40,119 nt of DNA from JBCBWG01 sp036804185 (lineage in GTDB: Bacteria; Pseudomonadota; Alphaproteobacteria; Rhizobiales; Hyphomicrobiaceae): contig JBHJOC010000031.1 in the NCBI GenBank assembly GCA_050330095.1, positions 1 through 40,119 of the forward strand, in the 5' to 3' direction. Positions 15,308-21,912 of the stretch are shown here, piece after piece. Positions within the stretch are counted from its first letter, which is position 1. Each line of letters opens with the position of its first letter. The notes beneath the pieces were generated by a model. That model was not told the DNA's origin and did no database searches. It saw only the letters and a program-made list of their open reading frames with translations. The position numbers were made by a program, and so were the translations under genes.

Positions 15308-16813
15308 ATGGCCGACGTGCTAGCGACATTTGCGGCGGATCCCGGGTTCTGGCTCGTCATCGCGGCGATCCTGGCGGTGGTGGCCGTCGTGTTTCTGGCG
15401 ACCCGTCGCCTCTCGCGGGCCGGCAGATGGCTGGCGCGCGGCACGGTAACGGCGATGGCGCTGATCGCCGTTGGCCTCGCGGTTCTGGTCCCGCCCGCAA
15501 GTCTCGTTGATTTCAAGTCAGGTCTCGGCGGCGAGCGGGCGTCCGAGTCGGAAGCCATCGAGCAGCAGCGGGCAGAACAAGAAGCGGTTGAACAGCGGCG
15601 CTCCGCACGCGAGGCGCTCGAGAACCGTCGCCGCGAGGAGGCCGCGCGCAATCTGTCGGCGCAGCGTGAAGCTGAAGCTCCCCAAGCGGCGGCTCCGCCG
15701 GTCGGGGCGCCACCTTCAGACCCATCTGCCGCGCCCCGCACGCGGTCTGCAACGCGTGCGCCTGCGTCGGTCGAGCCTTGGGATGTGGTCCCGATTTTCT
15801 ACGGAACAGACCGTGCTCGAGACTCTGTCGCGGATCAGGACCCAGCGAAGGTCGTCTATTCCGACGGCCGCGCCCGCAGGCTCGAACTAGGCCGCGCACT
15901 CGTCACGATCCCAAAGACACACGAGGTGCCGCGCATCGAGCGGCCCTGGGTGTACAAGCTGCCGTTCACGCAGATCGTGCTCTACGAGGAGCCCGAAGAC
16001 CCGGCAAAGCACTTCACCCTCCGCGAGATTCGCGCGCTTGATGAGGCGCAGTTCCTGGAGTTCGTCCGTCAGCGGCTCGGCCAGTCCAAGGATTTCAAGG
16101 ATCACGCGCTGGTTTTCATCCATGGCTTCAACACGCGCTTCGACTTCGCGATGTATCGCGCCGCGCAGATTGCCTATGATCTCAAATTCGACGGTGCACC
16201 CTTCGCGTACACTTGGCCGTCACGCGGTGGCGTCCTCAACTACGGTTTCGACCGCGAAAGCGCTGAGCAAGCGCGCCCGTTCCTGCGGGAGTTCTTGACG
16301 CTCGTTGCCGAGAAGTCTGGCGCCAAGCAGATCAGTATCGTGGCGCACTCCATGGGCAATTATGTTCTGCTGCCGGTGCTTGAAGAGCTGCGCAGGAGCC
16401 TGCCGCCAGAGCTGAAGCTGTCGCAGGTGATCCTCGCAGCCCCCGACGTCTCGCGTGACGACTTCCAGGGGCTCGCCCAGGCGGTCATCGGCGTCAGCAG
16501 AGGGATTACGCTCTATGCGAGCGGCAATGATCAGGCGTTGAAGATCTCGCGCAACGTCTGGGGCACGCCGCGCGCTGGTGACGTTCCCCCGGGCGGGCCG
16601 ATCATTGTCGAGGGCGTTGACACCGTCGATGTCAGTGCGCTCAGGACGGACGTGTTCGACCTCAATCACTCAGGATATGCACAGAACACAGAGTTACTGC
16701 GCGACATTGAAACTCTGATCCGCACGGGCATGCGACCGCCGGAATTGCGTTTGCCCGGTTCCGTCAGGCCGATCGCAACGCCGGCTGGCGTCTACTGGCG
16801 ATACGGCCCTTAA
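15308..16813 (+). CDS. Membrane-anchored alpha/beta hydrolase (DUF900 type)
   Basis: A 501-residue protein. Two transmembrane helices lie near the N terminus (about residues 13-32 and 43-62), then a Glu/Arg/Gln-rich helical stretch that looks like a coiled coil (about 75-120), a Pro/Ala linker, and from about residue 155 an alpha/beta-hydrolase domain of the DUF900 type. Catalytic features: the oxyanion-side motif H272-G-F-N, the nucleophile elbow VAHSMGN with Ser348, and His454 in DLNHSGY; the acid is probably the Asp in APDVSRDDF. These are lipase- or esterase-like enzymes of unknown substrate. The topology suggests a catalytic domain tethered to the inner membrane. ATG 15308 has GGAGGG about 5 nt upstream. 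Confidence 0.88.
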   Translation: MADVLATFAADPGFWLVIAAILAVVAVVFLATRRLSRAGRWLARGTVTAMALIAVGLAVLVPPASLVDFKSGLGGERASESEAIEQQRAEQEAVEQRRSAREALENRRREEAARNLSAQREAEAPQAAAPPVGAPPSDPSAAPRTRSATRAPASVEPWDVVPIFYGTDRARDSVADQDPAKVVYSDGRARRLELGRALVTIPKTHEVPRIERPWVYKLPFTQIVLYEEPEDPAKHFTLREIRALDEAQFLEFVRQRLGQSKDFKDHALVFIHGFNTRFDFAMYRAAQIAYDLKFDGAPFAYTWPSRGGVLNYGFDRESAEQARPFLREFLTLVAEKSGAKQISIVAHSMGNYVLLPVLEELRRSLPPELKLSQVILAAPDVSRDDFQGLAQAVIGVSRGITLYASGNDQALKISRNVWGTPRAGDVPPGGPIIVEGVDTVDVSALRTDVFDLNHSGYAQNTELLRDIETLIRTGMRPPELRLPGSVRPIATPAGVYWRYGP

Positions 16814-16896
16814 CGCCTCGCCGGCCCGATGGTTGCCCCGGAGTGTTGCTGCCATGGTTCGGTGAGCTGCGGCCCTGCGCGCCCGGAGGGGCCGCG

Positions 16897-16911
16897 TTAA
16901 CGCTGCACTAA
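16897..16911. promoter_or_regulatory. CtrA-like box (one mismatch) upstream of a small secreted protein gene
   Basis: TTAA-N7-CTAA, one base from the CtrA consensus, about 92 bp upstream of the ATG at 17003. It is in the 189-bp gap between the hydrolase and the secreted protein. The placement fits a promoter element; the evidence is motif only. Confidence 0.3.
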
Positions 16912-17002
16912 CATCTGTCTCATGATGCTCCATCCCACGGTTCCAGGGCCCGGTGCGTCACCGCACAAGCCGGCATTGGATGGTTGAGACAGGGGCATAC
17001 AC

Positions 17003-17518
17003 ATGGACAAGCGTCTTTTCGCGTGGGCGGCTATTGTGCTCAGCCTGAGCCCGGTTGCTGGCCGCGCCGCTGCAAGCCAAGTTTTTGTTTGTGGGGACGG
17101 GCGGACCGTGGCTGCCGCGACCGCCGACATTGAACGCCTTCGCCGGACCGATCCCTGTGTAGCAGCACACTTCGGTGAGGTTGTGCAAAGGGCGGTGTTG
17201 CCTGCCACTCCAACAGTCCCGTTGCCCAAGCGCAGACCCGAACGGGTCGGAACCGTTCGAGCTGACGAGGCCCGAGAACAGGGACCAACCGGTCCAAAGA
17301 TCGAGGTCGCCGGTTCCGCACGCGCAGCCGAACCCACGAGCGAAATGGCTCCTGGGGAGCGGTTGGATGGCGCACGCGTCACGCTTATGAGGCCGGCGAT
17401 TGAGCCGGAAAGCGTGCGAATGGAACGGGCGCTTGCTGAGCTTGGTGCCGGGACATTCGATCGCGTCAAGGTTATCAATGCGGGCACGCCGTCGCGCAGC
17501 TGGTTCGTTCCTAAGTGA
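17003..17518 (+). CDS. Small secreted protein of unknown function
   Basis: A 171-residue protein with a signal peptide (about residues 1-24, ending RAAAS). The mature N terminus QVFVCGDGRTV holds one Cys and a second Cys follows in DPCVAAHFGEV, so one disulfide is possible over the first 30 residues. The middle is a Pro/Arg/Glu-rich low-complexity linker, and the C terminus ends DRVKVINAGTPSRSWFVPK, which looks structured. No family is recognised. AGGGG lies about 8 nt before ATG 17003, and a CtrA-like box lies about 92 bp upstream. Confidence 0.7.
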   Translation: MDKRLFAWAAIVLSLSPVAGRAAASQVFVCGDGRTVAAATADIERLRRTDPCVAAHFGEVVQRAVLPATPTVPLPKRRPERVGTVRADEAREQGPTGPKIEVAGSARAAEPTSEMAPGERLDGARVTLMRPAIEPESVRMERALAELGAGTFDRVKVINAGTPSRSWFVPK

Positions 17519-17691
17519 TGCGACTGTTCCGTGCTGCTGTTCTGGCGGTTGGGCCCGTTCGGGCAAGCGGCTGATCGTTGAAAGCGCTGTCGCCACAACT
17601 CTCATGACCTATCGTCATGGCAAAGCATCGCTGCGCGCGATGCAGTTGCCGGTCGAACGGGCGCGCGCTAACGCCTTCGGCAACGGGACAC

Positions 17692-17714
17692 AAAAAAGAG
17701 CGCGAACGCGCTTT
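17692..17714. other. Small GC hairpin next to an A-run, before the MFS ribosome site
   Basis: A run of six A (17692-17697) precedes a short hairpin whose arms are about 17697-17703 and 17708-17714 around a GAAC loop. Read on the minus strand this is a hairpin followed by T6, the shape of an intrinsic terminator, but no minus-strand gene enters it. Read on the plus strand, the hairpin ends directly against the GGGAGG ribosome site of the MFS gene and could hinder or set its translation. Confidence 0.4.
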
Positions 17715-17725
17715 GGGAGGAACAA

Positions 17726-19006
17726 ATGGTTGCGCCGACCGCTGGGCACGGCTCTCCCCGTGCGGGTCTTGTCGTTCTGCTGCTTGCCCTCGGGCCGTTC
17801 GGCGCGGGTTACTTCCTGTCCTACCTGTTTCGGGCCGTGAACGCGGTCGTCGCACCCGATCTTGTTCGGGACTTGAACCTCAGCGCCGGGGATCTCGGCT
17901 TGCTCACCGCGGCCTACCTGTTCGCGTTTGCATTATTCCAGCTGCCGCTCGGCATCCTTCTCGATCGTTATGGCCCTCGCAGGGTTCAGGCTGCGCTCGT
18001 CTTTGTCGGCGGGCTTGGCGCGCTGATGTTCTCGTATGGCTCGGATGCAACGACGCTGACCGTTGCGCGTGCACTGATCGGCCTTGGGTTTGCTGGCGGA
18101 CTGATGGCGGGGTTCAAGGCTGTCGTCATCTGGGTACCCGCTGAACGCAGGGCATTCGCCAATGCTCTTGTCATGTCGGCAGGCGCAGTCGGATTGATCG
18201 TCTCGACGTCACCGGCCGAAGCAGCAATCGCCCAATTCGGCTGGCGCAACGTGTTCTTGTTGCTGGCTGGCATTACCTTTCTCACCGCGCTCGCGATCCT
18301 CGTTCTCGTGCCAGACCATGGATCGCAGGGGGTCAGTCCGGCGGCGCTGCGAACCCAAGTCCGCCAACTCGGCCGCATTCTGACCGATCGGGTGTTCTTG
18401 GCGATCGTGCCGCTGCTCGCTCTCACGGCTGGTGCACAGATCGCGATCCAGACGCTCTGGGCAGGGCCATGGCTGCGTGACGTCGCGGGCATGTCGCGCG
18501 ATCAGGTCGCCGACATGCTGGCGCTTGCCGCCGTTGCCTTTCTGGTCGGCGTTCTTGCAAGTGGGGCCGTCGCAGATTGGCTCCAGCGGCGCGGCGTCAG
18601 CCTTCTGACGACCATGCTCGCATTTTTGATCGTCTTCTTTGGCGCCCAGATCGCGATCATCCTGGAGTTGACCGCCTATAACGCGCTGATCTGGTTTGCC
18701 TTCGGCATGTGCGGGCAGGTTGCAGTGCTTGGCTATCCTTGGCTTGCCCAACACTTTGGCAGCGAATTGGCTGGGCGTTCCAACGCCGGGGTCAACGTCA
18801 TGATGTTTGGTGCCGCGTTCTTCATCCAATATGCCATCGGCATCATTATCGACATGTCACCGCAGTCAGCGACCGGCGGCTATCCGCCCGACGCCTATCG
18901 CGCGGCGTTTGGGGTCTTCCTGCTCGTGCAGATTATCGCGCTCGTCTGGTATGTCGCCAACCTTGGCCTGATCCGACGCACGGAGCAGGCGTTCAGGCGC
19001 TCCTGA
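17726..19006 (+). CDS. MFS transporter
   Basis: A 426-residue protein with about twelve hydrophobic helices. The MFS signature between helices 2 and 3 is LGILLDRYGPRRVQ, and a related GAVADWLQRRG motif appears in the second half. The N-terminal part SYLFRAVNAVVAPDLVRDLNLSA resembles the general anion/sugar-phosphate-like MFS branch, but the substrate cannot be read from the sequence. The ribosome site GGGAGGAA lies 4-6 nt before ATG 17726. The gene is convergent with the basic repeat-protein gene and stops 38 bp before a strong shared hairpin. Confidence 0.88.
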   Translation: MVAPTAGHGSPRAGLVVLLLALGPFGAGYFLSYLFRAVNAVVAPDLVRDLNLSAGDLGLLTAAYLFAFALFQLPLGILLDRYGPRRVQAALVFVGGLGALMFSYGSDATTLTVARALIGLGFAGGLMAGFKAVVIWVPAERRAFANALVMSAGAVGLIVSTSPAEAAIAQFGWRNVFLLLAGITFLTALAILVLVPDHGSQGVSPAALRTQVRQLGRILTDRVFLAIVPLLALTAGAQIAIQTLWAGPWLRDVAGMSRDQVADMLALAAVAFLVGVLASGAVADWLQRRGVSLLTTMLAFLIVFFGAQIAIILELTAYNALIWFAFGMCGQVAVLGYPWLAQHFGSELAGRSNAGVNVMMFGAAFFIQYAIGIIIDMSPQSATGGYPPDAYRAAFGVFLLVQIIALVWYVANLGLIRRTEQAFRRS

Positions 19007-19043
19007 GTTGTGACTGTTGAAGGGCGCCCGGCCGAACATGCGA

Positions 19044-19069
19044 AAGGGCGGTCCGTGAGGACCGCCCTT
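19044..19069. terminator. Strong bidirectional hairpin between convergent genes
   Basis: An 11-bp perfect stem (AAGGGCGGTCC at 19044-19054, GGACCGCCCTT at 19059-19069) with a GTGA loop. It sits between the MFS gene (+) and the basic repeat-protein gene (-), 38 and 40 bp from their stop codons. No long T-run follows; the U-poor tail is common for terminators in GC-rich alphaproteobacteria. Confidence 0.8.
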
Positions 19070-19109
19070 GGTGCTATGCGTTGCGCATCTTGAAGATGAC
19101 GTCCAAGAT

Positions 19110-20045
19110 TTAGCGGTGCGAGCGGGCCCGAACCTTGTGCACGCGTGGGGCGGGCGCAGCGCGGTGCACGACGTGGCGCGTGCGAACCGTCACAGGCTCA
19201 CGCACAATCGCGATGCGGTGGCGCACGACCGGGACCGTCTTCGTGACTGGCACGCGAACGCGCTCGGTCACGGTCCGGGTCGACATCGTGGTCACGAATT
19301 CCGGCACATGACGCTTATACGTCTGCATCTCGGTGACGCGCTTGTAGGTCGTGACCGGGCGGGTGACCGTGCGGTTCTCGAAGGCCAGACGGCGCACCGT
19401 GACCTTCTGCGGAACCGATTCCACAACGAAGCTCCGGCGCGTGTAGGTCTGGTTGACGGTCTTTGGAACGAGCACCGTCCGCGTCACCGTCATCATTTTC
19501 GGCTTCTCAGCGACGACATGATGACGACGTCCGTGGCGGTCGTGCCGGACGCCGTGGCCACGAGAAAGAATCGAGCGGCGCGGATGCACCATGACTTTCT
19601 CGGTCACCGTCTTGCGCTCATATGTACGAACGGGACGCGTGTAGGTCTGCTCCACGGGCTTAAGAACGCGACGATGCACCGTCCGCGTCTCATTGACAAA
19701 CGTCGGCACCCGCGTCGTGTAGCTCATATTTTTCGTTTCAGCGACGAGGCGTGTGACCGGACGCTGATACGTCCGCTCGACCATCCGCAAACGGCGCTCG
19801 GCGACCTTGACCTGCCGCGAAACGGTCTTGGTTTCGAACGTCGTAACCTTGCGGTGGGATACTTCCTGGGTGCGCACGAGGCGCGGGCGGTGGACGACGT
19901 GTGTGCGTTCGACCACGGCTGGTCGGGTTACGGTTTTGCCGTGCGCCCGATGATGGCGGGCTCCGGCCTCTGCGTCTGCTGCGCCGACAAACCCGCTGAA
20001 CGCGAGAGCCGATACAGCAGCGAACAGGGAGAGAAGGCGTCCCAT
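19110..20045 (-). CDS. Secreted, highly basic, cysteine-free Thr/Val/Arg repeat protein
   Basis: A 311-residue protein. The signal peptide covers about residues 1-26 (SLFAAVSALAFSGFVGAADAEA). The mature chain is built from irregular repeats of about 10-20 residues around two patterns: [E/S/V]-x-[R/K]-T-V-x-x-x-V (ETKTVSRQV, ETRTVHRRV, ENRTVTRPV, STRTVTERV) and TY-x-R-[P/x]-V (RTYQRPV, QTYTRPV, QTYTRRS). A His/Arg-rich insert (RGHGVRHDRHGRRHH) sits near the middle. There is no Cys and few acidic residues, so the mature protein must be very basic and probably beta-rich. It may bind polyanions or cover the envelope; no function is known to me. AGGAG lies 10 nt before ATG 20045. A long frame on the opposite strand is its shadow. 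Confidence 0.78.
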   Translation of the reverse strand: MGRLLSLFAAVSALAFSGFVGAADAEAGARHHRAHGKTVTRPAVVERTHVVHRPRLVRTQEVSHRKVTTFETKTVSRQVKVAERRLRMVERTYQRPVTRLVAETKNMSYTTRVPTFVNETRTVHRRVLKPVEQTYTRPVRTYERKTVTEKVMVHPRRSILSRGHGVRHDRHGRRHHVVAEKPKMMTVTRTVLVPKTVNQTYTRRSFVVESVPQKVTVRRLAFENRTVTRPVTTYKRVTEMQTYKRHVPEFVTTMSTRTVTERVRVPVTKTVPVVRHRIAIVREPVTVRTRHVVHRAAPAPRVHKVRARSHR

Positions 20046-20471
20046 ATAGTTTCGCTCCTGCTTAAAGTGTCAAAGCTAAGTCCCGGACAGTGCAGGGGAT
20101 AACGGTCGGCGATTGGGCTGTGAAGTGGTGAGAACAGGCGTATGGTTTCCAGGCGAATGAACAATGCTTCAATTGCGCCCGCGGGGCCGTCGCAGCTTCT
20201 GCCGCAGAGGCAATAAGATATTGATATTTCTCGGCGTTAAGGGTGAACGCGGGTGCCGCGTTTCGATTAACTATGATCCAGGAATCTCCCCGGTGTGACA
20301 TGCAAGTCGCGCGCCGTGCCTCGAAACGTGCAGCCTCCGTGTCCGGAGCCGCTCTCTGGTCGCCTACGGCGTTGACAACCCTCAAGGCGCTGCTGAATGA
20401 ACGGGAACGCAGGAGCTCCGTGCCCCCTTCGTGCGCATTCGGACCGCTCTCACAACAGTGGAGGACGCCGC
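20046..20471. other. Divergent intergenic region
   Basis: About 425 bp between the basic repeat-protein gene (-) and the FAD protein gene (+). On the minus strand TTGACA-N17-ACTATA (20045-20073) looks like a sigma-70 promoter but its -10 box overlaps the start codon. The stretch 20205-20285 is AT-richer (AATAAGATATTGATATTT, GATTAACTATG). No gene or full CtrA box was found. Confidence 0.4.
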
Positions 20472-21797
20472 ATGACGGATCGTAAGGTCACACGCCGCGA
20501 CGTCGCTGCCGGTCTCGGCTCAGCAGGGCTCGGCTCAGCAGGGCTCGGCGTTGCCGGAGCCACAACGACAGCCCTCGGCGGCGCCATCGCAGCTCCGTTG
20601 CGCGTGCGGCAAGCCAAGCTCGAAGTCGTCATCGTTGGCGGCGGGGTCGCTGGGTTGTCCGTTGCAAGAGCGCTCAGTGCCGCAGCAGCCGACGCCTTGA
20701 AGGTGTCTCTCATAGCGCCCGATCCGGCCTATGACAGCTGCTTGTTCGAGGCTGCCATTCTCGGCCCCGCGCCTGGGCGTGACACGCAGCCATCGAGCTA
20801 CCGCGGCATTCTCGGATGGCACGGCGTCGACTTGGTCTCTGACTTCGCCATCGCCGTCGATCGCAACCGAAAGCAGGTGTTGAGCGCGTCGGGTGCGGTC
20901 TTTGCCTATGATCGGCTCGTGCTGGCGCCAGGCGTCACGATCGACCGCGAGGCGCATGTAGCGCTCGGCCCTGAAGCTTCGCTTATGCTCAATGCGGCCT
21001 GGGACACCGGTGCCGATCAACGTCGCTTGGCCGGCATAATCGATGCAATGAAACCCGGCGGTCTCGTCGCAATCGTTGCTCCGCCTGGCGCAACGCGCTG
21101 GACCGAAGGGGTGCTTGAGCGCTCATGGCTCGTTGCCGGGCGTTTGGCGAGGCGCAACCCAACCGCAACGGTCCACCTGATCTTGCCTAGCGCTGACGAA
21201 GCTCTGAGGGCGCGGAGTTTGCTCATGCGCACCGCCCGTCCAGGGCCAGCCGACGGAACGCCACGCGAGATTTCAGTAACGCATCTAGCCGGTTGCGGCT
21301 GGGGCGCGGCAGTCGATCCCGTCACGCGGCGGATCGACACGGCCGATGGCGTCGTGACGGCCGATGTGATTTCGGCCGTCCCGTCTCAGCGTGCGGGACT
21401 TATCGCAGAGATCGCCGGGCTCGTTGATGAGTCGGGCTGGTGCCCCGTTGGCGGCCCGCATCAGCGGTCGGTGATCGATGATGCTGTCTTCATCGCCGGA
21501 GATGCCGCATCGGGAGCGAGCCAGCACCGTACGGCATGGCATGCGGCGCGAGGGGCAGCTGCTGTGGCAGAAGCTGTCTTGGCAGAGGTCTTAGGTCCGC
21601 GTGCTGCTGCCAACGCCGGGGCAATCAGCCTTGCTGCTCTCGCCGACGTGCTGGAGCGTCTGGCGCCGCCTGCGCCTGGAGGCGACCCGACCTTGGGCGG
21701 CCTGTGTGCGCGCTGCGACCGCAACGTCGACGCGTTGGCGTGTCTTGTAAGTCAGAATGTGGCCGCGCCTTCAGGGGCTTGGATCGGCGATGCGTAG
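20472..21797 (+). CDS. Tat-exported FAD-dependent oxidoreductase, flavocytochrome c sulfide dehydrogenase-like
   Basis: A 441-residue protein. A twin-Arg signal (KVTRRDVAAG, residues 4-13) is followed by a Gly/Ala-rich stretch with a tandem GLGSA repeat. The Rossmann dinucleotide motif VVIVGGGVAGLSVARAL is at about residues 53-69, then YDSCLFEAAILG, which resembles the Cys-containing loop of FccB/SoxF-type flavoproteins, and YDRLVLAPGV, typical of this NAD(P)/FAD family. A late FAD motif is VFIAGDA. The enzyme probably folds with FAD in the cytoplasm and works in the periplasm. No cytochrome subunit is adjacent, so the sulfide assignment is a resemblance, not proof. GGAGG lies 7 nt before ATG 20472; the frame upstream of it lacks features. 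Confidence 0.78.
   Translation: MTDRKVTRRDVAAGLGSAGLGSAGLGVAGATTTALGGAIAAPLRVRQAKLEVVIVGGGVAGLSVARALSAAAADALKVSLIAPDPAYDSCLFEAAILGPAPGRDTQPSSYRGILGWHGVDLVSDFAIAVDRNRKQVLSASGAVFAYDRLVLAPGVTIDREAHVALGPEASLMLNAAWDTGADQRRLAGIIDAMKPGGLVAIVAPPGATRWTEGVLERSWLVAGRLARRNPTATVHLILPSADEALRARSLLMRTARPGPADGTPREISVTHLAGCGWGAAVDPVTRRIDTADGVVTADVISAVPSQRAGLIAEIAGLVDESGWCPVGGPHQRSVIDDAVFIAGDAASGASQHRTAWHAARGAAAVAEAVLAEVLGPRAAANAGAISLAALADVLERLAPPAPGGDPTLGGLCARCDRNVDALACLVSQNVAAPSGAWIGDA
20514..20543 (+). repeat. Perfect 15-bp tandem repeat inside a Tat signal
   Basis: CTCGGCTCAGCAGGG occurs twice in tandem (20514-20528, 20529-20543), followed by a partial third copy beginning CTCGGC. In frame it encodes a repeated Leu-Gly-Ser-Ala-Gly unit in the hydrophobic part of the Tat signal of the FAD protein. 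Confidence 0.95.
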
Positions 21798-21856
21798 CCT
21801 GTCCGGTCGTCGCGCGGGGATGCCGGCGTCCCGGCCAGGCGAAACCTGATTTCTGG

Positions 21857-21871
21857 CTGCCGCTGCGGCAG
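21857..21871. terminator. Possible terminator between convergent genes
   Basis: CTGCCG (21857-21862) and CGGCAG (21866-21871) form a 6-bp stem with a 3-base loop. A pyrimidine-rich CCCTTTTTCTTT follows about 16 nt later on the plus strand. It lies between the convergent FAD protein and lytic transglycosylase genes. The distance to the T-run weakens the call. Confidence 0.35.
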
Positions 21872-21912
21872 ATGACGTGGTGCACGCCCTTTTTCTTTGA
21901 CGACGTATGGGT

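Noticed and set aside
19068..20102. 344-codon open frame on the plus strand
   Set aside because: Antisense to the basic repeat protein. It has no signal peptide and is Asp/His/Arg-rich. The minus-strand product has a clean signal peptide and ribosome site, so that strand is preferred.
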